Below are positions 26,101 through 37,292 of a DNA stretch of 64,000 bases, one piece after another. Position 1 is the stretch's first letter. Every line of letters begins with the position of its first letter. This DNA is from Gautieria morchelliformis (Eukaryota > Basidiomycota > Agaricomycetes > Gomphales > Gomphaceae): the NCBI GenBank assembly GCA_015179125.1, contig WHVA01000175.1, positions 62,001-126,000 on the forward strand, in the 5' to 3' direction. Under the pieces are notes generated by a model. The model made no database searches, was not told the DNA's origin, and saw only the letters and a program-made list of their open reading frames with translations. A program made the position numbers and the translations under genes.

Positions 26101-27386
26101 GCCCAGGGGCCTTTGCCTGAGCGGCTGCGGAGGAGCTGGGCGGCAGGCGTGCCCATTTCCGGGCGGGGGCGGTGCTTCCTGGTAGAATGGACAGAAGGGG
26201 CGTTATTAGACTCTTTGCGGGCGCGAGCGGCATTTTCGAGGGAACGGCGGATGGCGGATGAGCGGTCCTCGTCGGCGTGACTCCACACTGTGAGGCAGAC
26301 ACCGAAATAGGACGTGTGGTCGGCCGCTGTACCAGATGCAGCTTTGACTTGGAGAGCGTCGCGGAGAGACGGAGGTGGACCGAGGAAGGTCGAGGAGGGC
26401 CGTGGGACGATGGGGTCGTCGTACGGGCGGAGACCGAGATCGGTGAAGGTACCGTTGTTGGTTGTGGAGCTGAAGACAGAAGAACGAAAGGCGCCGCTAG
26501 GGACGGAAGTAGAAGTGGCATTCGGAATGTTGAAAGTGAAGGTGTGAACCGTTGAGGCGGGCTGGAGAGTGGACGCGACGATCTCGACCTCTCGGGGAAA
26601 GGAGAACTAGAGACGGTGAGGAATGCAGAGAGAAAAAGGAAGACGCGTCGCAGACCTTGAGGGACTTGGAAAGCATCTTTGCGACATCCTGCTTGGGCAG
26701 GGCGCCCATGCCCAAGGTAACGACATCGTTCCTGACCTTTCTACTGCGCTTTTTGGAGCCACCAGCGCCGGGGGTGACGGTGCTGCCCAGGACTTCTGGC
26801 CGCCAGAACCTGCCGACGGCGCCCTCCGAGTGACGGACACCGAGGACGGACTCGGCATCCGCAAGCTGCCAGGTGTGTGGAGACTTGCTGAGGCCTGGGA
26901 GACATGTAAACTACTGCAAAGACGAAGAGAGGGTAGGAGACAGACCAGAGACGACGTAAAGGGACGTGAGGGGCGTCGTGGCCGAGTGCGGGGAGTGAGC
27001 GGACTGCATGTTGGGTACAGAGCGACTGGTGGCTATGGAGGTGCGTGCAGAAGCAGGGATAGGCTCCATGGACTTTCTGTGAATGAGTGTGAATTAAGGC
27101 GCCTTGCGAGGATCACAGACGGGCGGTACCTGTGCTGGATGCCCAGAACGAGGCTGGCCTTGTCGCGGCGGGGACGATGTACTACTGGGAGGTCGGTGGA
27201 ACGGTCTTCGGGGTTGTCTGTGACGGTGGCAAGAGAGGACGCGGAATTTGGGCGAGACCTGTGAGGGTTGGCCCTGGAGGTAGCAGCGATCGCGGCGGCA
27301 GGAGAAAGGGGATCTGAATATTTCTTATTAAGGACTGGGCCAGGACGCTCCGGATGAGGAGGGGCTATATTGAGGACAGGCGGCAT
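23108..27386 (-). CDS. DENN-domain protein (Rab GEF type) with C-terminal coiled coil
   Basis: Predicted guanine nucleotide exchange factor for a Rab GTPase. Start MPPVLNIAPPHPERPG at 27386; exon 1 is 27130..27386, and the next joins in phase (RKSMEPIPASARTS). A disordered N-terminus leads to an uDENN-like part (SYFGVCLTVW near 26290), an acidic insert (PESEIDPDTEGDVDSMF), then the core DENN (SRHPIYDLMRDYLTLSWARF near 25870; YPLFQCLALDNILTICEIAL; STIKYLVELRGWNGIALP near 25350). A dDENN-like helical part reads ILLGAFDAYFHPDYAIP and LLRRISTLGMIKRM. A long coiled coil runs from about 24640 to 24140 (ESDLWREKFITFEHYAEKL; EVEGAHRAAVTEVEAMR), then a Ser/Pro-rich tail to the stop at 23108. GC content and CpG use are higher than in neighbours. 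Which Rab it serves cannot be told. I did not place every intron. Confidence 0.85.
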
Positions 27387-29224
27387 GCTAACATAGAGAC
27401 CACTAGAGCTCACGGTCTGCGACAGTGAGGGAGAAGAGAGGTTTATCGCGCAGGTTGAAAGTTGCGCCTTTTCGACGCTCGCTAGCCGAGGCGTATATAA
27501 TCAATAACCAGGTATGGAGATGGGATCTGACGGGGATCACACAGTGTTCCGACCACCCGCCCCGTCCCCTTGTCCCGCCATGGACCGTCCTGAGACGCGG
27601 AAAACGCTGGACAGGCTGCATGTTGAGCGGGTCCCCAGCGCGCATGCGCACGTGATGCGTCGCGTGCCATGGGGTCACGTGGAGAGCTCATCTCCCTGGC
27701 GACAGTGTCAGGACAAGGGCATGGCGCCACGTGGAGAGCTCGTCTCCCTGGCAACCAAGGGACACGAGGTACCGGTGCACTTAAACTCTGATAAAGTGCG
27801 TCAGAAGCTCCGTGCTAGTTCCTGATCTCGGAGGACACCTTCCGCTTATCAAGCCGTGGCCGATCAACTATGGCAACGACGATTACCACCGGTCCCCGAC
27901 TGCCCACGGCCGAGCGCAGGCCGCAGTCGACGATGATCGACTGTCATTAGCCAAGCTGCCTGCGAGCGATGCCGCAAGGCCGCCGCGTCCAGCAGAGCGC
28001 CGCTGGGCAGACCACCCGCTGCAGGCAGCCGTCTCCGAAGATTGCGCTCTGTTAGCTAGGGAAGAGGGTGCTAGGGGAGGCAGATGTGCAGCGGTTTCGA
28101 GCCGACGAAAGCTCTCATCAGGGGGATACCGCTACCCCTACCGCTCAGTCACTCTAGCTGGAGTAAATGGCCCGCAGGAACGGTGCCTTAGCTACCCGAA
28201 CAGAGATCGCTAACGGCGCTCATGACCTGCTAGTGGGAGGTGTACGGGGTGGTGGGTGTGCTAGTCAGAGGACGGAAGATTCGTCCTAACTAACGCGGCC
28301 GGTAGTCACTTCCAGTCCGGCGGCATACGTTCTCGCGTCCATGCAGCAAGACGATGTGCCCTTCGCGCGCTGGACGATCACGCACAGGATCCTTTCTCAC
28401 AAGTTCGACACACACATGTGCCGAAAGCTTCGTGAGACCAGTAGCATCGTCCATGGGAGTCCTCCGATTCGCTTGTTTCCGAGTCAAGAAGGAATGGCAT
28501 GCTCGTCAGAAAACGGGGCTGGAACGGTATAGGCGGTATATATAGCGCACACGTTACAGGGGTTCGTGATATACCCAAGCCACGTATTCCTGGCCCTGGC
28601 GCCATGGTCTCGACCGTAGCTGCACATTTAGACAACCGAATAAGCGTCGGCGGCCAACCCGTATTCGAGTCGGATGCCCAACAAGTGGTCCTGCCATCGA
28701 GGGCAACTCTGCCGTCACTTAATCTCGAAGAAGCAGTAGAAGAAAGAGTATCCGGATAGTGCGAGCGTCCATGGGAGCCATGCAGAGCTACCGTTCAAGC
28801 TTCATGTCGCTTGTGTCCGGTAAGCAGTGAGAGCCAAAGTAACATGAAGGCATCGAGATATCGTCAAGAGCTATAGTCGCATACTGGAAGATGTAGTACT
28901 GGACTCCCGCCGAGAGTTATCCATCAAAGTGTGCAGAGAGACTCCGAGGGTGCCGCCGACAAACCCACACTTTACCTTAACTTAAGCTTCGAAATCACAG
29001 CATTTGGCTGTCGAAACCAGGCCAGTTCATCGTGCGATACGACAAAATTATTCCAAAGTTGCAAGGCTGTGCATCAGAAAGTCGTGTCCAAATTTGAACT
29101 CCGGGTTGTTGAGATCCTACGGCCTGTTGATCCTGGCCTGCTCCAAAATGGGCTTGATCATCCAAGAAATTCCATTCATAATTAAGTTACCGATCCACTA
29201 CCAACAGTCCGTTCGTGACTTGCA
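27387..29224. other. 1.8-kb interval upstream of the DENN gene
   Basis: The left end must hold the DENN promoter. A 52-bp-spaced repeat with CACGTG cores lies at 27668-27756. Short open frames at 27812-28213 and 28499-28759 lack motifs or codon signal and are not called. Nothing else was recognised. Confidence 0.45.
27668..27756. promoter_or_regulatory. Duplicated CACGTGGAGAGCTC motif with E-box core
   Basis: The string CACGTGGAGAGCTC(A/G)TCTCCCTGGC occurs twice (cores at 27676-27681 and 27728-27733, period 52 bp), about 300 bp upstream of the DENN start. CACGTG is the core bound by bHLH factors such as Cbf1/Pho4/SREBP types. Its role here is inference from position and duplication. Confidence 0.4.
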
Positions 29225-31128
29225 TCACTGCGCTCCCTGCTCTACCATACTGCGTCTCCAGACATGCCGTAACCACTTCCACCGTGCCTTCGCCCGTGTC
29301 GAGGAATCCGCTGGTCCAACGTCCGTTTCGCTCAGAGTCCTCCGCCTGCCCAACTCGTCCACAATTGCCGCCAGGGTGTTATTCGATGACCTTCGCCTCG
29401 TCGGTCTCAGCGCGAAACCGGGAGACACCGGGGAAAGCCCGATCGATAGTCCTCCCAACGAGCCGGCCTGGCCCTCACTCACAAGCAACGATGCATACCG
29501 CTGCCGCGCCGATCGCCTGCTGCGTGCCGGCGAAAGCGACTCTCTAGCTGCCTCATTGGGAGACTGGGGATCCGCCAAAGGACTTGTGGGACACGAAGTG
29601 TTCCGCGTGTGGTATCCTGGCCGCTCGGGTGACATTATCACGGGAAGTGCATCAATATCCTGCTCGTTCATCACTGCTTCTTCTCCTTCGTGCCAGGTTC
29701 CGGGTTCAACACCTCCCCCTTCTCCAGTAGTTACACTCACAGCCCAAACCCCGCCGAGCAGCACAATGATGCCAAGAATAACGAGCCACAAGTGGAGTGT
29801 GGTCAAGGCTCCGAACTGGTCATAATATACCAGACCATTTACAATCGATGATAAGTTGTAACAGCAGAATGCCACTGCGTGTTCATGTCAGCCCTAAAAA
29901 GGATGCGTTACGCGACTCTACGCACGGGGACACACGAGCACTGGATTGGCTAAAATTAGTGATTTATGCAAGTACCACAACTGCACTGCATTCAACATCG
30001 TCCTCTCACATCAAATATTCATATAAGAGCGCACCTGTAACAGCGCAAACACGATGAGACCTCCCACGAGAGCCCATGCTTCCCATCGCCAAAACTGGTT
30101 GTCACCTTTGGCTGTCAAAATAAGCAGTTCGACGCCACTTTTCGCGAACAGCAAGCACATTCCACTGAGTATCCCTGAAACGGATGCATACGATACGGCC
30201 AGCAAAAGACGCGTGCGAAGTATCGCAGGCGATGGAGAAGTGGAGACAAACTCTGCCGGCTTACGGTCATCAGCAGTATGTAGTAAGAGCGGGGTGCGTT
30301 CAGATGCGGATTGAGGGGATAAGGTGTCCGAGGATAGTGCGGAGTGCAGGGGGGAAGTGTGAACAAGTGGCGAGAGAGGTGGCGTCATGGGAGGCGTGTT
30401 TGGTGGTGATGCCAGACGGTGTCTAAAAGAGAATTCTGCAATGTGTGTCTGGATCACCAGTGTCAGAAAAAGTCCCCAAACTCCACTGTAATGATACACC
30501 CACCACAACTAAACAACCTAATACAGCTGCACCGAGAAGAGTAAAATACACTATAAACGCCTTCCTCGCAAAGAGAATAAGCAGGCTCTCGAGGGAATGT
30601 GTGGGTTCGGGGACGATACCAAAAATGGCGATGAGAACAGCTCCACCAGCAATGGCGATCGTACCGAAAATCATGTAAGGGCTAAAGACATCGCCTAGAA
30701 GCAGACGCGCGAAGAACGCGTTCCACAACAGCGAAACGGCGCCGAGGGGTGCGAGGATCACTACCGGCAGCGAGGCGATCTGAACCAGCGATCCAAGAAG
30801 GTTAGAGGATATAAATATGGCTAAAGCGCAGGGTGATTTAACATTATGCTAATGGCCTGTCACACGACTCACCGAAGCCAACGAGCCACAGCCTATAGAC
30901 ACGTCGCTCACTCAGCTATCCAGCTAAGCTTCAACGGAAAAAAGATACTCACGGTCTACGATGCCCAACTGTCTGCTGATGCTCAGGCTGGCGCTCATTG
31001 AGAACATGGCTCTTGCGCTGGATCGTAAGCCCAAGACTCTGCACAAAGCTCGCGAGCAGGCCTATCGTGATTCCGACAGGAATAGAGACAGGTGGGGGGT
31101 CGTCTGGGTGCGGAGGTTGGAAAAACAT
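29225..31128 (-). CDS. NIPA/DUF803-family membrane protein (putative Mg2+ transporter), 540 aa
   Basis: Polytopic membrane protein of the NIPA group within the drug/metabolite transporter superfamily; animal members carry Mg2+. Six exons close to 1,623 nt: complement(29225..29874, 29926..29980, 30035..30435, 30500..30820, 30873..30892, 30953..31128). Start MFFQPPHPDDPPP. Family segments: GITIGLLASFVQSLGLTIQRK, SLVQIASLPVVILAPLGAVS, LLLGDVFSPYMIFGTIAIAG, GILSGMCLLFAKSGVELL, LWYLHKSLILANPVLVCPLA and SSIVNGLVYYDQF. A hydrophilic loop rich in Pro/Ser (PPNTPPMTPPLSP) and a long cytosolic-looking Ser/Arg-rich C-terminus are as in other basidiomycete members. Exon 2 is only 20 nt. Substrate is inferred from the family only. 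Confidence 0.88.
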
Positions 31129-32935
31129 GCTACGGAAGGACGGGGCATATGCTAGGGATGAAATAGTCGAGGAGGCGAGGTGAGGGGCTGGACCCACACA
31201 CGTCCACAAGCGCCACTTGGGTCGTCACCACTGTTTGGCATAGGAACTGTATTGTACAGCACCACCTCGCGCAACAGCACCATGGTTAGACGCTGTATAA
31301 ACAAGGTCGTTCTCATTGGCTGTCAAATAACCTGAATCGGGGCTGCCGCAGCCTTTGCTTGGCCGGCCGATTCGATAAGCCGGTAAGTATTATCAAACGG
31401 GGTGAAGTCTTAATATTTTGATGACGAGGGATAGCCACTGGCATCCGAGATGGTAACATTATCCTCATGCCACGAAACAGTGTGCACTATATCCCACTGA
31501 TAAGTATGTTGTTGCTGTAAGTACTACTACTCCTTTCGAACTCAAGGCAAGTGACGTGGACTCTCTTCGGTGGCACACTCGTTAAAGGAGGTCGTTAATG
31601 ATTGTTGTACGCCCCCCACTATACCCCCTGTAATCGTAGCCGACGAGAATCCTGATTCCTGGCGTCATTTCTCCGAATACGTGGAGGAGCGGACGAAAGA
31701 GACATGCATATTCTCACAGTACGGCTTCACTGCGAGCCACCGCCCATGAGTATATTTTTCATCTGTCTTATCCGCCTAACATCTCTACGGAGCCTCTTAT
31801 CTTCCGGAGCCTTACAAAATTTTAGTTTCAAGCCGTGAATAAGGTTCTCTGACGCTCCCTGCCGAATACTTCGACGAAGCAGATCGTTTGGTAGAAATGG
31901 GGATTCTTCGATCTTTGAGAAGGTATGCACTGCCACATCCTGACAAGTTATTCTGTACTCGTAACCTTCGCCACAAGTTCACACACATATCCCGCAGTTC
32001 AATGTAAGCCACGTGTATTGCTTGCATATAATCATCCAGCGTTGCAGCTCAATTCAACTGAGCCATAAGCACGCATATACTTGAAAATTACTATGATGGC
32101 CGGCCTCAACCATCCTTTTCGGACAACAACAACCCAGGCTCAATCCGTTCGTGGCAGGGAACGCATGACGGCAGGTTCGTCAGTGCCTGTGCGTGAAGAA
32201 ATCATCCACCGAGTCACAGGTCCCTGACCTGCCTCGGTTCCGTCATGAAGTGACTGCAGTTTGCAATGAAGGTTAATGGTCAAGCAGGGCAAGACCGACG
32301 ATTCTCTCTTCTCTAGCTTCCATGGCCTCACCGTTCTCTGGGTGTGTGACATCCGTCCTCACATATGATGACGCCGCCAATACTATTGGCGGCGTCATCG
32401 TATGTGAGGGCATTCCTTAGTAAGGAATGTCGCTCTGACGTGAAACTCTTGAAATAGCAGAGGCGCTTCATAGTATGGCTTATGGAAGTAGAATCATGGC
32501 GGGGAACGGGCTTCTTCATACCACGATCACGCGCAAAAGCCACGTGGTAAAACCAAGCCAAGTCGAGATATTTGGGTGTTGTATGCAAGTCACACATATG
32601 TTGCATTGTTGCATTGTTTCGACATCAGGACCATAAGGAGAGAACATAGGTGACCTCATGAATCCTCGGCCTACGTTCGGAGCGCTAGCATAGCTTCCTA
32701 GGCTCGTAACCAGTCTGTTTGCATGTGCTAAGTACTGAATCCCCTACTACGCAAGCTCGGTTCTCTTTCAGGCTCAAAATTGAATGTGGTCGGGGTCGAA
32801 AGCCTGGGGAGTACGCAGCTAGACTTACGGGAGCTGGGTACAAAGACAAGACCGAGTCGGCGCCGAGCTAGCATTCTTATTAGCATTAGTTGAATATGAG
32901 CTTTCCTGAGGTCTGCGTAAGCAGCTAACTGTAGG
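31129..32935. other. 1.8-kb interval without a recognised gene
   Basis: The interval holds the NIPA promoter at its left end and two adjacent hairpins at 32357-32429 (listed separately). Short frames at 31727-31936, 32140-32352 and 32328-32606 have no motif or splice support. Confidence 0.45.
32357..32429. repeat. Two adjacent hairpins (25-bp and 9-bp arms)
   Basis: Arms 32357-32381 and 32385-32409 pair over 25 bp with one G/T position and a 3-nt loop (stem core GATGACGCCGCCAAT). A second palindrome, CATTCCTTA-G-TAAGGAATG, occupies 32411-32429. The structure is seen directly. Its nature (fold-back MITE core, terminator or regulatory hairpin) is unknown. Confidence 0.85.
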
Positions 32936-33833
32936 TCATTCCATCTCTTCCAGACAGTTACTCATCCGTTCCAGTAGCCACTCATGGTAATCAATCATTG
33001 CCCGCTGCTGTTGGAGATGCAGCATCACTCCCTTCTTTTCCATCTTGGAGAAATCATCCACGGCCTTGCGACGTTTGCTTGCGGGCACGGCCGGCGGCGT
33101 TCCTTCCATGGCCGCGCGTTTATCTGAATGCGGTTAGTGATGGACTGGGAGAGGATATGAGGCACTTACGACCCTTGGAAGGGGGCGTCGCTTGCACAGT
33201 GGCCCCACTATCCTTCTTCTTGCCAGCTCTTCCTGGGGGCTTGCGGACCACAATTGACGGTCCAGGGGTTGGCGGCCGGGATTGGGGAGTCAGCGACGCC
33301 TTTGCCACAGCCTGGGGTGCCTTTGCCGCAGCCTTCCCACCTTTCGATGTGGATATGTAAACTATCAAATGTAATGAGCGTCACGCGCTGGGGCGACACA
33401 CTTTCAACGGTGTAGCAGCTCTTTTTATCCACAATACAGCGGGCGCACATCAGTTCACCAATGCCTCCACACTCATTGGAGGCCTCGGCACATCTGGTGC
33501 ATGGCTTGGGGCGATAAACCTTGACACCCTAGAAAGGCTGAGTAAGCAAAGGTTCAGAGATGCGAATAAGAACTTACGTCGATCCAAATGTCTTTCCCAC
33601 ACAAAATTGCGCCGGGAGGATACCCATTATATCCTGTCATAAGCTTCGGCACTGTTTGGTCAAGCAGTTTCGGTGGTCGCCCGCGACGCTTGCCTCGACC
33701 GACTGGCTCTTCTATTACCAAAAATCTCGTGAGCATGCTCAACGTCGGTGGATGAAAGGGGACACATACCATGCACTTCCTCGCTGTCCTCTGCAACCCC
33801 ACCATCCTTAATATTGTTCATCCCACCTCTCAT
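32936..33833 (-). CDS. Hypothetical protein with AT-hook and Zn2Cys6-like cluster, 227 aa
   Basis: Five exons close to 684 nt: complement(32936..33123, 33170..33340, 33402..33528, 33578..33711, 33770..33833). Start MRGGMNNIKDGG. Residues about 25-33 form an AT-hook-like GKRRGRPPK. Residues about 70-105 carry CTRCAEASNECGGIGELMC then ARCIVDKKSC, with spacing C-x2-C-x6-C-x7-C-x2-C-x6-C, which fits the fungal Zn2Cys6 binuclear cluster. A Lys/Ala/Pro-rich linker follows (KPPGRAGKKKDS; PASKRRKA), and the C-terminus is helical (MIDYHEWLLERMSNCLEEME). It looks like a small nuclear DNA-binding protein. It sits at the edge of the transposon island, and a similar cysteine cluster occurs in the antisense gene at 44575-45748, so it may belong to a transposon-linked family and not be a host regulator. 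No regulatory-domain (fungal TF middle) region is present. Confidence 0.7.
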
Positions 33834-34487
33834 AGAGGATCGTCGGCAATTACTTAGGGGGCGAATCTGATTTTGCGAACGAAATATTCGCACCACCCAA
33901 AATGTGCGAACTGGTAGTTCGTAGAAATCTTGCGGATTGTGTTTTGCGATGCACTTCGCAAGGATCCCTCTACTATTTTTGCAAACTGGTCTGAGCAGCT
34001 ATTAAGCCGTTTAAATTTCTATTTCTTTTGATATCTAGCCCGCGGCGTTTAATGTAACTCAAAGTGAATATTGTCAGGGCATGCATGCATCATCCGTCGC
34101 CAGTGCCGCAATGCTGTACTCATAGACCATTGACTAGGTAGAAATATTGTAGTATGAACAACATAGCCATGGAAAAACCTCTGAAATAGCAAACATTTGC
34201 TGTGTTCACGTGACCAGCTTAATTATGTTTGCACACACTTTGGCAAATCCTCATGCATCATGCATCAAGTAACGGGTTGAGAACCCTGCTGGTTTCAATT
34301 CGCAAACACAGCGTGGAATTCAAAATTAGTCCGCTGGCGTCATGTAAGAGTTTTTTCACATTCTCCTGAATTACTTTGACATTAGTCCCAAACATTACTC
34401 CAGAAGAGTAGTCTCGTGGCATTGTCAAATGTATCACATTACTCTCACATGTATCATCCGCCTCGCCATAGATAATATATCAGAGCT
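33834..34487. other. AT-rich edge of the transposon island
   Basis: No gene seen. It contains one copy of a short direct repeat (34236-34305) that recurs at 63026-63088 at the other edge of the island. Confidence 0.4.
34236..34305 (+). repeat. Edge direct repeat, left copy
   Basis: Contains CACTTTGGCAA, TCATGCATCAAGTAACG and GCTGGTTTCAATTCGCAAA in the same order and orientation as 63026-63088, with small indels. At the right copy it directly follows the last exon of a heptad-repeat gene, so it may be the 3' flank of that gene family. Confidence 0.7.
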
Positions 34488-34796
34488 CTAGATACGCGCC
34501 GCAGCTAAAGACCTTGCATGAGTTGGAGTTGCAACGTGGCCACCACCACGAGCAACTCCTGTGGGTCCAAACATGAACAAGACAGGTTCGTTCTTGGGGA
34601 TTAAGCTGCAGAGCTCAGTTGCTTCCGACGCGCCAGGTTCCACATTTTTGGAACTTTCTTCCACAGTGGGCACTCTGCTTATGTCTGCCAGTGCAAGGAA
34701 CTCTGGAAGGAGCTCAGAGCTCGTTTGGCTACGGAATTGTAATTTACAATTGGAAAATCCAATGCCAATTGGGATGGTGTGGTCTTGCGATTTCAT
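34488..34796 (-). pseudogene. Family A gag relic (C-terminal part)
   Basis: The minus-strand frame contains SELLPEFLALADISRVPTVEES, nearly the same as LELLPEFLALADISGVPTAEG at the end of gag in the family A element (58000-58090). The zinc knuckle and the rest of gag are absent, and the flanking frame is degenerate. It is a small fragment of a separate family A copy. Confidence 0.75.
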
Positions 34797-35159
34797 TTGC
34801 TGCGTTTCAGTCCGCCAAACGCAACACCACCACCTGTGTGATTTTGCTCAATTTCACCAAAACCAGCTGAACACTGCTAGTAACTACACTTCTGTCACGT
34901 GACAGCCTAGTCAATGTTGCGTCGTTTGGAAGCATGGCCTGTCTCGATTGAGACAGGGCACATTGGAGAGGCTCCATAAACACCGGAAGGCCACCCAAAG
35001 GGCCATTTTGTTGGTGCTTACAGGTGCCCTTGCCACTGCTATAACATTTTCTATCAAAAATGGTACTTAGACAAAAAAACCACTACCTAATTAAATGTGC
35101 ATGAACTTTGTTGCCAGTGCAATGCAGTAAAAGCAAGGGTCGCCGCTGCCTTCTGATTC

Positions 35160-35611
35160 TGTCAGGGAACACCCTGTTCTCCATTTCCAGTTCCGACACC
35201 ACACCCAGTTCCGACTCTATTTCCGATTCCGCTTCCAGTTCCGATTCCATCTCCGCCTCCGCTTTCGGAAAGGATTCCGCTTCTGAAAGAACTCCCACCA
35301 CCGCTCTCTCGGAACAGTGTCGGAAATCAAGCGGCTCGCGTAATAGGTGGCATCAAGGGTCGATCAAGGGTCAGGGAGGTCAGGCGGATGCAGGGTTGAT
35401 GGCGGGTGCCAAGTGTTGTCCCTGGCTGCGCAGCGTAGTATAATACGGGCTCGCTGACATTGGGGGTCCTTAGACTTTTCTCTTTGGATTTCCCCTTGTC
35501 AGGTGAGAATCCCCTCTCTTGTATACTTCGTTCATTTATACATACTTTGGATTTCCCCTTGTCAGTTGTGTGGTAGTGTGATCTCCACAACTAGCCAGGG
35601 TTGCCCTTACA
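35160..35611 (+). mobile_element. Family A LTR (A1), 452 bp, one half of a split target duplication
   Basis: Begins TGTCAGGGAACACC and ends GTTGCCCTTACA. No primer-binding site or polypurine tract adjoins it. The 5-bp left flank is GATTC (35155-35159); the right flank is unrelated, but GAATC directly precedes the inverted LTR A2 at 38244. It was therefore probably a solo LTR whose right flank was inverted (see findings). Confidence 0.85.
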
Positions 35612-35620
35612 CCAGCCAGC

Positions 35621-36894
35621 TGTCAAGGTTGGTTTTTAGGCGTTAATATCGTGTATTAGCGAACACAGCGAATGCCCGAATAACTTGTGCGAATAAGTGT
35701 GCTGTTCGGCGAATAGGTGAACCAATGAATGTTCACAAGGTAAGAGAGTTGCCCGAACGGGGCTCACCCTATCTACAGTCGTAGCGAAATAGCCCGTGGC
35801 ACTTGACGATGTGACGTGCATGGTCTCACGGAAGGGCTGTCTAAGTCTCGACAATCCCTTCGCTGGCGAAGGTGCTCCTTTGGAGCCCTTCGCCAACAGC
35901 ACAGAAAATGGTTCGAAGGCTGAGGTAACGAAGATGAAGTAGGAGAACTCACCAGTGGCGCTGAAGTCCTCTACTGGTCGAAGATGGGAATCTCCAAGAG
36001 AAGGCTTAAGACGATGACCACAGCGAGGTCAAATTTGCACAAGATGAACGACATATGATAATTGAACTGGGGAATATACATGCGAATGTAAACTACTTAT
36101 ATCGAATGCTCGTAAGGTATCAGCGAATAGGAAAGAGGCCGTCACGAGTCAGGGTTGGATAGGGGTGCGCAGTCATGATACAACATAGATGGAATAAACA
36201 TACAATAGAATGAGAGAAGAGGGAGAACATGAAACGACAGAGAGTGAAGGTGGCGAAGACACCTGTGTACGAAATCATGTCTTGGGGCCCGCATATACAC
36301 TGCCCTGCATGGGTTCTTCATCTACTGGGTTGATCCCACACGACCTACGGGTAGGACGTCCCGCGAATGCACCCTGCTCATATGAACACCAAAAGGGGGT
36401 TGGATCGAGAAGCTGATGGAGTTACTGACGAGCCATCATGCCAGATTGGGATGTGGATCGTGATTTGATGGTGTGCCTGTTGGCAAATAATGTGAGCAGC
36501 GAATGGTTGTTCGACGAAATGCGAGGAAGGGCGAACGGAGGTGACATAGGGGAGGAGAGGTGGAGGTGGAGGGCGAAGCCGAGCGAACACTGGGGAGGAG
36601 TAGCGAAAGGGGAAATGGAGATAACAAGGTGCAGGAAATACACAGGTCAGGACAATCCAATTACCAGAACACCATCAGAAGAGGGTCGAGCAGAGGAGGT
36701 GGGAGATCCAGTGATGACTGCCAAGTCAGTCCAAAGACATTGATCGTGCGTTTTGGCGGCGTGGCTATGGTAATTGGCGCGAACAGCGAGAATCGGTTGC
36801 CGAACACAACAATGGCAATCGGAACGAACACGGGAATGGGGTGAGAAATGGCAGGACAGAACACCTGAGTATGAGAAATAAACGCGTCATGACA
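35621..36894 (-). mobile_element. Family B solo LTR (B1), 1,274 bp, target duplication CCAGC
   Basis: Runs from TGTCAAGGTTGG to CGCGTCATGACA and is flanked by perfect 5-bp duplications CCAGC at 35616-35620 and 36895-36899. It is the inverted counterpart of the copy at 53127-60501, and carries the uninterrupted site (AACCCCCTTTTGG on the opposite strand near 36400) into which the family A element inserted in that copy. No internal region is attached. Orientation is arbitrary. Confidence 0.88.
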
Positions 36895-36899
36895 CCAGC

Positions 36900-37259
36900 A
36901 TGGCGATAGCCTGTGCAAGATCCGGAGCTAGAGCGGGCGGAACTGGGTTGGCAGGATTCGGAGGTGGAGGACCGCCATGAGGGCCACCTGGAGGGCCACC
37001 GGGAGGGGGTCCTGGTGGTGGTGGTGGAGGTGGTGGACGCTACTGTCTGTTCACCACTGCTACTCGATGAGTTTCTGTCATAGTCGGGATTGTCGTTGGG
37101 ATTCACATCGGGAACTTCTTTGATGTGCCCTGGCAGAACATTGTCGGAGAGCTCATTGTCGGCTCGAGAGCTGCTGGAGGGTTCCGCGCGTCTTGGTGCT
37201 GCATATCTAAGATCTCCAAAGTAAGAAAGAGCTTTGACAGCTGTGGTACGAGGAGGCAT
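36900..37259 (-). pseudogene. Family C gag, 5' fragment
   Basis: Starts MPPRTTAVKALSYFGD at 37259, 33 nt inside the family C 5' LTR. The later proline-rich part (PPPPGPPPGGPPGGPHGG, then LAPDLAQAIAML) is in another frame, so a small indel lies near 37040. The fragment is cut at about 36900 by LTR B1 and, beyond it, by LTR A1. The Pro/Gly-rich stretch and the early Ser-rich region are typical of chromovirus gag N-termini. Confidence 0.65.
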
Positions 37260-37279
37260 AGTGATAGTTATCAGGTGGG

Positions 37280-37290
37280 AATCAGATAAT
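37280..37290 (-). other. Predicted self-primer site of family C
   Basis: The minus-strand sequence ATTATCTGATT lies 2 nt inside the LTR end and is the exact complement of AATCAGATAAT in the LTR, about 35 nt downstream of the TATA box. This is the layout of Tf1-type self-priming, where the 5' end of the transcript primes reverse transcription. Confidence 0.65.
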
Positions 37291-37292
37291 AC

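Noticed and set aside
28290-28759. Small frames in the interval upstream of the DENN gene
   Set aside because: Both strands are open for similar lengths with no codon bias, motif or splice support.
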